Source of the DNA: Congeria kusceri | Taxonomy: Eukaryota; Mollusca; Bivalvia; Myida; Dreissenidae | Length of the DNA stretch: 64,000 bases | Assembly (NCBI GenBank): GCA_027627225.1 | Contig: JAPFQT010000163.1 | Location: forward strand, 300,001 to 364,000 | Reading direction: 5' to 3' | Shown here: positions 1 through 10,169 of the stretch, piece after piece | Numbering within the stretch: position 1 is the stretch's first letter | Layout of the letters: every line of letters begins with the position of its first letter | Made by a program: the position numbers and the translations under genes | The notes under the pieces: model-generated | The model's input: only the letters and a program-made list of their open reading frames with translations | Told to the model about the DNA's origin: nothing | Database searches by the model: none

Positions 1-1200
1 TGAACTAGAAACAAGAGTGTTTGAAAAGTCCACCAATTGTCACCAATACGTTGAGTTTTCTTCCTGCCACCCTAAATCATGCAAGGCAGGAATACCATTC
101 AGTCAAGCCAAAAGGTATCGAAGATTAGCGTCTGACACTGAACAATTCAAACGAGACTGCGATAACATCCGTGAACATTTCAAGGACGCAACTACCCAGA
201 TGATATTGTGAACCAGGCTATATTTAGTTTGGCAGCCGAATTCCCAATGGATGAAGCACTGCAACCTGTTACAAAAACTGACACTAACATTATACCCTTT
301 GTTTGCACTTACAATCCATCTCTACCGAATATAGGAAAGACAATCAACCAATACTGTGGACTTTTGAAAAATTCTTCAAAATAGAGTGTTCGAGACATTT
401 ATAATTGTAAACTTGTTATAGCTTACAGACGCCCATGTAATTTACAAGATTTATTACTGCATTCTAAATTGAACTATTCTGCTGGTACCAATTGTCAAGT
501 TTCAAAATGTTGTAGACCCCGTTGTTCCCACTGTTGTTATATCACTGAATCTGATGAATTCTCTAGCAGTACTTTGTGCAAAGAGTATCAAGTTTAACAT
601 AATTTATCGTGTTCATCTACAGATGTCATTTACCTTATAACATGTAAAAAATGTAAATCACAGTATGTTGGACAAACTCATCAAAAATGTAGTGTTAGAA
701 TCAATAGCCATAAGTTTGATATCAAACATTATCCAGACACAGTTACTTCTCTATCGGAACATTTCAATTATAATGGCCAATCTATTGATAACTTTTCATT
801 TATGCCGATTGATAAAGTTAATAACAATTGGCAGCGACTTTTAAAAAAACTGAGTGGATGTATAAACTTAGCACCATCATGCCTAATGGTATGAACACAA
901 AATTACGTTACTAATAGTTGTATTGTCTCAGGTGTACGTATGACATATATATAGTTCATACTGGTATTTATTAACACGTTGCTCTATTTGCATTTTACAT
1001 GAATGGTGTATCTTTTGTGAATCCTATATATCGTAATAAGTACGCCAAATTATGTGCCATGTATTATGACGTCATGACGTCATTATAACGTCGTCTTTGT
1101 CATAACATGTTACCTGAAGAAGGCGTTTCAGCTGAAACGTTGTGATTAAATAAAATAGCTATGTTTGAAGTTTGACTTCTTCATAAAATATATATTAAAC
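1..1200 (+). pseudogene. Penelope-like element, 3' part (RT C-terminus and GIY-YIG endonuclease)
   Basis: A retroelement fragment broken by frameshifts and stops. Bases 17-211 encode SCHPKSCKAGIPFSQAKRYR, matching the C-terminal side of Penelope-like reverse transcriptases. After a frame change comes FVCTYNPSLPNIGKTINQYC (about 298-357), then a Cys-rich linker (CQVSKCCRPRCSHC, near 500-535). A GIY-YIG nuclease core follows (DVIYLITCKKCKSQYVGQT, near 622-678), then RLLKKTEWMYKLSTIMPNGMN near 836-895. That domain order is the known PLE order. The 5' part lies outside the window. The 3' end near 1111-1200 holds a 16-bp palindrome and an AT-rich tail. The stop after KEYQV and the frame changes show a dead copy. 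The class is clear; the clade is not. Confidence 0.85.
1124..1139. repeat. Perfect 16-bp palindrome in the PLE 3' end
   Basis: The sequence cgtttcagctgaaacg is its own reverse complement. It sits directly after acctgaagaagg. The ctgaaga...gaaacg layout resembles the conserved 3' end of many PLEs and partly resembles hammerhead core boxes (CUGANGA and GAAA). The palindrome would fold as a hairpin. A working ribozyme is not shown, because the third stem and cleavage site were not identified. Confidence 0.6.
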
Positions 1201-1735
1201 AATGATGACAAATTCCTACAGTAACACTATAATATACTATACTACTATATAGTTATTGAAACTCATGAAAAGTGGCTCTTGCAAGGTTTAGAACGTAATT
1301 AAAAACATGTATACACCAATATTTTCGTGAACAAACGAATGTGTCACTCATGTCACATGAATCAAATAAAAACATAACAGTTTTTTTACTAGTTTGCAGA
1401 ATGTTCAGTATTGGGAGTCGCTATAACAATCCACATTCGGTTCTACTTTGCAAAACCTCTCAAAATTTCGCTTAACAGTTAAGAGTCGATATTTAATTTA
1501 CATTTGGAATATGTCTCCCAGAAGATGATCAAGCAGAACTCATGCAGGCGCTCGTTATCAGCCATCTCGAGCACTACGGTTTCTTTATTTAAATATCTTA
1601 ATGGTCAAAAATAAGTAATTGCAGATCACTATGGCTGCAATCGCCCAGGTCTGCCTGTCCCTTTAATACATAGATATCTCACCTGTTATACTCAATTATA
1701 TTATTCACCAGAATTAAATAACATTTTACTTGTGG
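1201..1735. other. No gene seen
   Basis: AT-rich sequence with stops in every frame and no recognisable element apart from short AT runs. Confidence 0.6.
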
Positions 1736-1739
1736 TTTC

Positions 1740-2360
1740 CGCTTCTGCCTATCCAGGTCCGGGCATCAAGGCTTAACCCGTTGGGCGTACATTAAATATA
1801 CACGGTAGGTAAGACAGCCATACACCGCTGCTAACTTAGCGCCTTTCCCGGGAACAATGCGGCAGAGAGAAATAGGACCACTTCCAGCAGGAGCTCTTGA
1901 AGCTCCCGCGGTGGACTGCCCAGTTCAGGCATAACGGTAATGTTTCGCCGCTCGTGTGCCACGATACGGTTTGACTATGTGAACTATATTAATGCGTTTC
2001 TCGGGAACATTGCGGCCAAGAGGGGTCGGACCACTTCCGGCAGGAGCAATTTAGGTTCCCGCGGGTTCCTGTTTAGATCAGGGCATCGATCCTCGAACCG
2101 TTTGGCGTATATAAATTGGGCTCCATGAGACATTTTGCCTATATATCAACATGAATATATATGGTTAGTAAGGTAGCGTTGCGCCATTGCTCACTTAGCG
2201 TCTTTATCGGACATGGAGGCGTCAGGCTACATCCAATAGGAGCGCTCGAGGTTTCCGCGAATGTCTGTTCAGGTCCGGGCATCGTAGTTCGAATCACCGG
2301 CAATAAACAAATTGTGAGGGAAGAAACGTTTTCACTGTACCGGAGGTCCCCGCAGCACTA
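1740..2360. repeat. Diverged tandem repeat, about three copies of roughly 200 bp
   Basis: Three GC-richer segments share an ordered set of blocks: caggtccgggcatc or gatcagggcatcga; a ttggcgta-like block; a cacttagcgtctttatcgg or cttagcgcctttcccggga block; then gcaggagc followed by a cccgcg block. Copies start near 1745, 1930 and 2160. The last ends in gtagttcgaatcacc, similar to a tRNA B box, so a tRNA-derived SINE origin is possible but no clean A box was found. Short ORFs across it (1940-2128, 2161-2361) look incidental. Confidence 0.5.
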
Positions 2361-2379
2361 GTAGTAAATTGCGCCATTT

Positions 2380-3190
2380 ATTGGTTTACGTATTAAACTA
2401 AAATGCGTGATCACAGCCCCTGAAACGTGCTGATGGTTTCTGATATACGCGTAAAATTAAACATGCACTATTTAATCAATATTTAATTCTATAGCGATAA
2501 GAAGGATATTTTGGGCATATATGGTTTCAAAACGTGTCACATTTGTTGCATATTTTCGATATATCAAATTAAAGCTATTTAAAACATGCTGTAACTAACG
2601 ATCAAGAAATTGATTTAATGTACGCTGTTGAACGTTTACAATTTCCTTTACAATTCTATTTCAGCAAATGATTTAAAAATATCAAAATCTAGTTTCTGTA
2701 TTCACATACATGTATTTTGTAAATACTTATTCAAACTTGAGACATGTTACAAGAGATCTCAAATTATTTGTATTATTTTAATTTAGAAATTATTAAATAT
2801 ATAATAGCAGAACAATAAGTTCATGACATTAGGTAATTTAATTACTCGTACAATTCATTATTTGAGTGTCGTCATCAATTGAGTACCAAGTTTAAAAGTT
2901 TTATAGGGTTTCACGAAAAAACTTTAGATTGAAATATTCAACTAACTTTACTTTATCCTTGATTGATATATAAAAAATCAATCGACCTTTGAATTAAGCA
3001 TACTATGCAATAATTGTATTAACACTTTAATATTATAACTAGCTGAATCAAAATGTACAGCATCGGTCAAGCTGTATCACAGGTTCTACTATACTTATCA
3101 TGCGTTTAAACAATGGAATTCTAATCATTTATATACTAAATAACATACTTCAATCAGTAATACATTACGTAGATTGAGGGAATACACATT
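2380..3190. other. No gene seen
   Basis: AT-rich, with stops in all frames and no motif recognised. Confidence 0.6.
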
Positions 3191-3204
3191 TTAAGACAAA
3201 ATAA

Positions 3205-3300
3205 AAATAATCCCATTTAAAAACGTGGGAAAATGTTCCCATTTTAAAAGTGGGAAAATGTTTTCCACTTTCAGAAGTGGAAAAACAACCCAGTGGGATA
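3205..3300. repeat. Cluster of short hairpins built from cccac/gtggg arms
   Basis: Successive inverted motifs such as cccattttaaaagtggg and ccactttcagaagtgg follow one another, so the stretch alternates arm, counter-arm, arm. Either strand could fold into several adjacent hairpins. Confidence 0.6.
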
Positions 3301-3504
3301 GTTCAAAATTTTGTAATTAAGAAAACGCTTATTTAAATACTCAGAAATATTAAACAATACAATGTTTTAACTAGCCCAAGATGTTTCTTTCAGTTATTAA
3401 ATAATATATCATTTTTCTAATCATAATTTTCTAAAGAAAATTAGTGCAAACAGTTTAAAAACGCTAAATATGCGTATATATTCATAAAGAAAAATATTTG
3501 AAAA

Positions 3505-3625
3505 CATAAAAAATCCCATGGGATTGTTTTTCCACAACCAATGTGGAAAAAAACATGGGAAAAAATAAAATATAACGTTGGGGAAATTAACATCCCATGG
3601 GAAAATTTTAAAATCCCATGGAAAA
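3505..3625. repeat. Second hairpin cluster with repeated cccatggga cores
   Basis: Contains tcccatggga-type palindromes (near 3514 and 3593), a further atcccatgg (near 3612) and ttccacaaccaatgtggaa, in the same style as the cluster at 3205-3300. The two clusters may be arms or sub-repeats of one MITE-like unit. ORFs on the minus strand here are by-products of the repeat. Confidence 0.55.
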
Positions 3626-3839
3626 GCCAATTTTGCACATAAATTTCATAATGAAAGAAATGCATTTTTTGTGTGAAAGACATCAATTATATATAACAAT
3701 TAAACACTTTAACGCATACTTTATTTAAAAAAGTAAAATCTGAAAGAAAAATGGTAATTTAGTTTGCGAAATTTCGGTTTCGCAAAGTTTTTCCGGTGGC
3801 CGTTGAGATGTCAACTAAAGCAGTAAAATCCTAAATTTA

Positions 3840-4752
3840 AAAGCTACTCAGAGGAATGTATTAAAACAATATATCTAGATAATTCTGGTGACGATAAAGC
3901 GTTTAATTCTAATGAAATTCATGTCAAATGTAGAACCATTGCTAAAATGGAAAGATCTATCCGCGGAGTTGGACATTATGCATCAAACAACTCAAATACT
4001 CTGAAATGTTAACACAAACAACACTAAACAGATGATTTAAGTCTTTAAATTGAGACATCAAAAGGAAATCATTCGCTCCTCAGCTAAAGCTGTAAGAAAA
4101 GTGGACTACTATTCAGTTTGGTTAAAGCACTGTGAAAAAAATACACCATATTAAAGATACGTTAAATAAGATCACATTTTGGATAATACAACTTCCATAC
4201 TAAGCCACAGGCTTAAACGACGATTCTCCAACATTTAAAACAATCTTTAAAAAAACTAACGCCAATCAACCAGGTGCCAACACCCCGTGGACACTAACTG
4301 AACGCGCGCAGCGCACCAAAACGTTAAGTGAAATAGACACTGTCATGACATCCAAGTCAAACATTCCGAGGACTATGTGGGCAAAGCACACCGACAATGA
4401 AAATAAACGCCTGACACGGAAACTAATGGAAAATAACAACTTGCCCATAATATCGGCCACTAATTACCAAAATAGGAAACCACGAGCAGCCATACGTTTA
4501 ACACACTCCGTTACAATCTGCGGTGTAATACCTGATGCTTTACTTAAAGTCTCTCGCCATTTGCGGTCTCAGTCAACCTTTCCGTCGCAACAAAATGATA
4601 CGACACTTGCTATTTATTAGAACATTCTACAGCAACAATTCGATGTACAAAGTCAGCAAATAATTGCACACATAACAGTTCAGTTACAAATATCAAAGCA
4701 TGTATCTAACGACTTGGCATGTTCAATCCAGCGAGCTGTGGTCGCACATTAA
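3840..4752 (+). pseudogene. Degenerate coding region of unknown family
   Basis: Not recognised, but it looks formerly coding. Near 4044-4152 one frame reads LRHQKEIIRSSAKAVRKVDY and on to YYSVWLKHCEKNTPY before a stop. From about 4258 another frame stays open to the TAG at 4618-4620 (ERAQRTKTLSEIDTVM is part of it; first ATG at 4345). The same frame then continues past the stop for 43 codons (NILQQQFDVQSQQIIAHITV and onward) to TAA at 4750-4752. Amino-acid use is balanced, unlike chance AT-rich ORFs. It is probably part of a transposable-element ORF that decayed. Confidence 0.4.
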
Positions 4753-4759
4753 TGGGCAA

Positions 4760-5990
4760 TACTATCTGGAGTATATGCTTAGTATGGAAATAATGCATAC
4801 ATATTATTACGAAAATCGAAATTTATTTTGGACTGCTTTTTATAAATATCCTTAAATAAAGCAAATTTTACAAATATTACTAATTGTGTGTGTGTGTGTT
4901 TTAAATAGTTTGTATAATGAGTAATGTCTAACAAGGCGTTAGAGTGTTTATTTAATTTTATCATAATATACAGTACACACTGCAAATCATCAAGACGTTA
5001 TATGTACTTGAAAAACACTTTATAATGCACCTTTAACTCAGACTATAAATTAATCAAACGCATACAGGTTAGATACCAGTAAATCATTGTGTATCCCTCC
5101 GTGTTCCATTCGAAAGTAGTGCCTATTACTAAAGAGTTCCTGCTCGCTTCTGGCATAAAAGCTATTAAGCAATCTCAGACATGCCTTTTTATGGTTATTT
5201 CTTATATCCCATTTGTGTCTGGAACATTATGGTGTATTTCAGTGGAAGCTAACTTGAAAGGTGAACTTGTGGGGTGTGTTTACTGTGGTATGGGGCTTTT
5301 GTCGAAATGTAACTGCCAAAACCCTGTTTTTTACCGGTGTCTACATTCAGGTGAGATTCCTTTTCTTCGAAGTAACATGACATATCGTTTTTATTGCATT
5401 TTTGCAGAGGAAAGATTCATCTTTTAACTGATATCATGCTTGCACAATCTGAAATAAAGAAAATGCTAGAAAAATGCCTGGCAAGTTCGCCGTTTTATAA
5501 TGGGATCTTCGGGAATTGGAATTACTGGTATCTAACCTACATATTAATGAAGCTAATGCATTTTACTACAAGTCCAGAAAGGCTTATTAGATCGGACCAT
5601 CCCTGGCATCAGACGTCATTGTAGAAATAGTATATAGTCATTATTTGTGGAGTTAGTTATTGTCTATTTGTTATACATTTCCACTAAAATGCAACGCATA
5701 ATTATTTACACTATTCACTACAAATTAAATGGGCATATCGATGGTATATCGCATAAATATAGACACATACTACTTCGATATATTCCAATTTTTCTCCAGT
5801 AAATTATTTTTTTGCAGCAATAACGTCAATCAAACCTAAGTATATTAAAATATGCGCAAGCTATTAGCACCGTAAATACCACTTTATTTTCCAAATCCAC
5901 TGTATAATAAATGTAAGTTGACGGTTAACGATCTTTTAAATCATAAATGCTTATTGCAAAACAAACACACTGTGTATTCAGATAACAATG
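4760..5990. other. No supported gene
   Basis: AT-rich. A plus-strand ORF of 112 codons at 5089-5427 has no recognisable domain and overlaps a second ORF in another frame (5394-5624). Neither has clear coding character. A short (tg)n run lies near 4884. Confidence 0.5.
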
Positions 5991-6001
5991 TTTATATTTA
6001 C

Positions 6002-6037
6002 CTCGTCTTCCTCAGAATCGTATTTGTTCTCCATATC
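6002..6037 (-). CDS. Candidate 36-nt microexon, acidic peptide
   Basis: On the minus strand an acceptor (tttatttataatag) is followed by 36 nt encoding DMENKYDSEEDE and then the donor gtaaat at 5996-6001. The exon is symmetric in phase 0; phase 1 contains a stop. It resembles in length, phase and acidity the plus-strand microexons at 52-62 kb. It lies downstream, in the minus direction, of the Ig and TM exons at 14-15 kb, so it may encode part of a cytoplasmic tail. Joining to those exons is inference. Confidence 0.4.
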
Positions 6038-6049
6038 CTATTATAAATA

Positions 6050-6715
6050 AAATACATTTTGAAAAATTGTCATTAATAATAATGCAAAGGAACATTTAAA
6101 CTTTAGTTGTCCCCGGAAATACTGTATGTAGTCGATGTAAATAAAGTTCAAGCGCGCGTAAACAGCGATTAACAGCGTTTGTTTAATAAAACCCGGTCGC
6201 CATTTTGTAAACGGTTATCGATTAAGTCATGTGTTCATATTTACAATATAACAAGTTCAACCAAATGTCCAAATCAAATCTGAATCAAGTCAATAATATT
6301 CATCAAACCATAAACGAAACACATATTAATTGAAATAACGCACACTAAACGTATTAAGAAATAGTGAGTACGCTCTTGTGATTTCATACCCTGCATGTTG
6401 CCACGATACAAATAAAAGCATCAACCTTGTATCCGACTGAATGTTAACGGACTGATTTGCATTGCACACCCCGAAAGCGGTAACATTAACGCTTAACCTC
6501 CATGTCGATATATGTGCACAAAACAAACACGAATCGAAACGAAAAATGACGACCGAATGTGTGGGTGGTGAATTTTTATCATGTGCACCGGTATTCTTTA
6601 CCACATGTTGTCCATCGCTACATAAAACTTGTTAGTTGGGTAGTTCTATGTGAAGCACCTTGTACACGATCCCGCGATTTAACGTCTCATGCGAAACACT
6701 AATTACAAGGTTATG
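6050..6715. other. No gene seen
   Basis: Nothing recognised. An ORF on the minus strand (6326-6604) has no domain and is treated as chance. Confidence 0.55.
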
Positions 6716-6718
6716 GTG

Positions 6719-6797
6719 TGGCGGGGGATCAAACCTGCGCCCCCCCCCCTCATGGGTTGTGAAGCCTTTGCTTTGCCATTAGACCACGGGTACCCTA
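6719..6797 (-). mobile_element. tRNA-derived SINE head or tRNA pseudogene
   Basis: Read on the minus strand, the segment begins ggtacccgtggtctaatggc, containing an A-box-like TGGTCTAATGG. It ends with a B-box-like GGTTTGATCCC inside gcaggtttgatcccccgcc. Spacing between the boxes fits a tRNA. A run of ten g between them is atypical for a working tRNA. No clear tail or target duplication was found, so this is a SINE head or a tRNA pseudogene. Confidence 0.6.
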
Positions 6798-6799
6798 CT

Positions 6800-7640
6800 A
6801 GGACGGCAGACTAGAAATATACTAGTCTTATATAGCAAACACGACGCATGCACAAAATGTTGTTTACATTATAATTTCCGGGGACCTTTACAGTACAAAC
6901 TACAGATTAATACATGTATACATATTATAGAAGACAGCAGAAGAATGTAGCAAATATTTTTTTCCGACAACGTAGATGCATTAATTATTTCAACATTCAA
7001 TATATAAGCTCTTTACACTGATTCTAATAATGCGTATTAATAAACTTTCGTCGATTATATTTTTATATTGTTTTAAATAGTTTGCAAAATAAAAATATAA
7101 TCGACAAACGGTGAAATTTTCGTACTTGGACAATACTTGATTTTACTTTCACGTGGGCTCGTGTCTTCATATCGAGTTGTATTTTGGTTATTTGACCCTT
7201 TATTCGCGAGAGGTTCAAGCTGTGTTTAAACAACAACAAAATATGTTAGTAACACAGACTTTGTTACTTTGTTATAATTTGGTTTAACAACCTCAGTTCA
7301 TGTAACGACACGATCATACATTATGTGAAGTTATTTCACCAAATCATGCACTATATTTGTTAGAGCACGACGACTGTACAAAAGCAATACAATTATTAAA
7401 TATTATTTCGAATAGAATTGCAAAGTAATAATGAAGTTTTTTTTTGTAGTGACATAAGCACATTTAAATAATAAATGACATGCGTTAAACATGTACTTAA
7501 AAACTGCTTAGTATACGAACCATATTGATAAAAACACAATATACTTTTGTTAAACATACATTAAAAGCTGCGAAAAACTCTTTACATTTTTTTATACAGA
7601 CGGACGAATTACTACCCACAGTGTTGGAAGGATCGAAAAC
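6800..7640. other. No gene; one hairpin
   Basis: Intergenic or intronic AT-rich sequence. The only structure noted is the inverted repeat at 7051-7104. Confidence 0.55.
7051..7104. repeat. Short inverted repeat
   Basis: Arms tcgattatatttttatattg (7051-7070) and caaaataaaaatataatcga (7085-7104) pair with one mismatch around a 14-nt loop. It is probably a remnant of a small MITE or an incidental AT hairpin. Confidence 0.65.
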
Positions 7641-7646
7641 ATTTAC

Positions 7647-7661
7647 CTCTTCCGGATCGAC
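7647..7661 (-). CDS. Candidate 15-nt microexon (VDPEE)
   Basis: On the minus strand gtattttagtag is followed by 15 nt encoding VDPEE and then the donor gtaaat (7641-7646). If the upstream ttttag is used instead, the exon is 18 nt and begins with a stop in phase 0 but is open in phase 1. The same donor hexamer is used by the 6002-6037 exon 1.6 kb downstream. The exon is so short that chance is a real alternative. Confidence 0.3.
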
Positions 7662-7669
7662 CTACTAAA

Positions 7670-8650
7670 ATACAATAGATATGAAAATAATGTACCCAAA
7701 CAACGACTTTATTCAAAACCTGCTATACAATTCATCTTATGAAGTTAAATCGAACTTAAGATATAATATTTGTTTTAAAGAATGGTTTATTGAATATGGA
7801 TTGTGTTGTTGACGCCAGAGCCAGGAAACAACTGATTTAAAGTTAGGAGTCCTCTAGAGCCGAGACATAATGCGCGAGAAGGCGTTAGTTTCATTTTACT
7901 TGTTGCGCACTATCGCTAAGTACGAGGAAGTTGAAGCGTTTTTGTCGTAAATTGACTAGCAATTGGAACCCAATGGCACGAATAGGCGCTAAACACTGAT
8001 TTGACGCCCTCAATGTTTAAAAAATGTGTACAGCGTTAAATTTATCGCCTGTCATGAGAGGTTTGGAATCAACTCGAGCCAATTAAGTGTAATTTGTAGC
8101 CAATTAAAAAAAAGTTTATCCCCCTTTGGCTGCATCTGGAGTGCACTGGCGTAGAACAATCAATCAGGCGGACCTCTGCCGCGGGTTTGCGCAAAAGTGT
8201 TGCATCTCGGCGATATAAAGCGCCAAAAGTCGTCAGTTTGATCCAATCTTGTTCTTTTTGTCTCTTACGTTTGCGCCTGTGTGCGCCTGTACGTGATTGG
8301 TCTGCGCCACCCCGCGCTATGATTGCGAGCGATTTTTGGAAGTTATCGTTGCCTCGGTGCAAGTGCACGCAATAATTTTGAACATTCGGCGCTTATCAAT
8401 TCCGCTCATCCTCATCAGACCCCATTTTTCCAGTAAAGATAAAGCACCAAATCCATTTTCTGGAGTGAATCCATGAACGTTTGGACAACATTATGTATTA
8501 CATCCATGTACAAATTTGACAAAATTCGGATATAGTCTAGATTTAGAAAGATAAATCTTTTTTTTTTAATTCTAGGGCAGAAAAAAAAATGAATCAGTGA
8601 TATCATTTCTGTCCGTTTAAAGAATATATTTATAATTCCCTATCAGCATC
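7670..8650. other. No supported gene; GC-richer island at about 8090-8380
   Basis: Most of it is featureless. Between about 8100 and 8375 the base composition is clearly richer in GC than the surroundings. A TATA-like gatataaagc lies near 8211, and ORFs are open on both strands (8187-8375 plus, 8069-8368 minus) without recognisable domains. It may be a transposable-element scrap or a promoter-like island. Confidence 0.35.
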
Positions 8651-8654
8651 GTAT

Positions 8655-9118
8655 TACGAGGGGAGATCAAACAGTACGTGAAATTTTGTTATAAAATAAA
8701 AACTAGACTCCCAAGATTTTTTTTTTTTTTACATGACACAGAATGATACATTTACAACAAAATTGCGAAATATCAGCGATGTGTATACACAATTGTTGAT
8801 ACAACACATAAAACACTAAACGTGGTGCAGACACACCGGATCACGTCAACGTCAAATACAAATCCAGGCAACGTCAATTCACTCACTGTTTAAATATTAT
8901 TGCACAGTTCTTGGGAGATCATATAGTAATTTTTCAAAATATACCCCACTGGTTGCAACACACTTCCGGTGACGGTCGACCCATCGTGAGAAGATGTTTC
9001 TGTACCAGGACTCGTCGCACGTGCTGATAATCCGATTCACGGCACTCCTTAATTCGGGCAGGTCTGCGAATCTGTATCAGCGTAACTGCGATTTGATCTG
9101 TGGGTAGATAACGGACTT
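8655..9118 (-). mobile_element. mariner-like element, 3' end with transposase C-terminus
   Basis: The minus strand from about 9118 to the TAA at 8897-8899 encodes the end of a mariner transposase: YPQIKSQLR, then a stop at 9077-9079, then RFADLPELRSAVNRIIS, and later FSRWVDRHRKCVATSGVYFE. This matches the mariner C-terminal pattern of a W-x-x-R-x-x-x-C-V/I helix followed by G-x-YFE. A terminal-repeat-like tacgaggggagatcaaacag begins at 8655. The catalytic DDD region and the other terminus are absent, so it is a truncated, dead copy. Confidence 0.8.
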
Positions 9119-9239
9119 TTAATATTGGTTATTGATATAAATATTATCTTGTTTCTTAGTATGAATTTACTTTAACAACTTATTATGTTATTGATAAAGA
9201 AATATCTATACCTCTGGAAATATAGCAAAATCCATCGTA

Positions 9240-9505
9240 GATTATGCCTCCAACGAACTACCAAGGAAACCAAAGTAATATTAAGACACAGGCCATGCTC
9301 AAGATTTCGGGGAAAATCTCCGAAAGGCCTACTTGAGACCAACAGAAATGGCCTTCCCGAATGTGTTGTCCTGTCGCTATAGACAAGAAGTCAGCCACTC
9401 GAGCAGTTCATCAAACATTTCTGGAGACAGCCTGTAGTAGTGTTTTAACCTTTCCATGTAATGGGTTGTGAGCTCCTCCGTGAGGGTATTGTATTGGCCT
9501 CGCTC
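9240..9505 (-). pseudogene. PIF/Harbinger-like transposase fragment
   Basis: From 9505 downward the minus strand reads ERGQYNTLTEELTTHYMERL, then KHYYRLSPEMFDELLEWLTS, to a stop at 9377-9379. It then continues RQDNTFGKAISVGLK to another stop. This fits the N-terminal part of Harbinger nucleases, where a 'yFRMSpetFdeLL' helix is followed by 'rqDTxfRkAISv'. The DDE catalytic part is missing and there are at least two nonsense codons. The fragment abuts the mariner remnant. Confidence 0.7.
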
Positions 9506-9688
9506 AGCTCGGACTTAAGGATCGAGCATGGGTCGGACTCACCACTAGATGTAGTGGTTTCTCCTTTGCTCTTTAAGGCTACATCTACTTTATGTTTCTA
9601 AAACCCTTGTACTTTATACACACTCATAGTCTCCTGATGAAGAAATATAACTGCCCCCATTGGTTAGTGTTCATGGTGATGTGGACAA

Positions 9689-10162
9689 TTGCTTCAATTG
9701 CCCTTCGGTGATACATCCCTATGGATCAGCAGTTTGTATATAGCTGCGGCTATCGCCAACAAGATACTATTTTCTAAGCATTTTATGTCGCGAAAACGCT
9801 CCAAAATATCGCAAAAATCGCAACGTAAAAAAAAATTTAGTCACGCCCTGTCTTTAGATGGTACTGACGCCTTGAATCCTCAGATGTTCGCACAAACCAG
9901 AAACAACTTGAAGTCATATGAAGCGAAACAAACCTTTCTCGTTCTACCCCGTATGGTGCTAGTAAGCGCCAGTATCACAACTACGGGCCAGAACGTGCCA
10001 AAGCGCGTCAATCGTATTTTCACTGACGCCAACACCGGACCATTAGTCGGGGCCCTAATGGACTCTAGGGAGGTAAATAAAACAGAAAGAAATGTGATCG
10101 TTCGATATAACCTAAAAATTACCCTTGTTATTCCCAGTCAAATTAAACACGGGATAAATTGA
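9689..10162 (+). CDS. Unrecognised open frame of 157 codons
   Basis: An ORF longer than expected in this AT-rich DNA, with a basic patch SRKRSKISQKSQRKKKFS at about residues 34-51. No known domain is recognised and no splice context or partner ORF is evident. It lies next to the Harbinger fragment in somewhat GC-richer sequence, so it may be part of a transposon, or chance. Confidence 0.2.
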   Translation: MLQLPFGDTSLWISSLYIAAAIANKILFSKHFMSRKRSKISQKSQRKKKFSHALSLDGTDALNPQMFAQTRNNLKSYEAKQTFLVLPRMVLVSASITTTGQNVPKRVNRIFTDANTGPLVGALMDSREVNKTERNVIVRYNLKITLVIPSQIKHGIN

Positions 10163-10169
10163 GCAACTG

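Noticed and set aside
5089..5427. 112-codon ORF with several Cys residues
   Set aside because: No domain, no splice context, and it overlaps another unrelated ORF; treated as chance.
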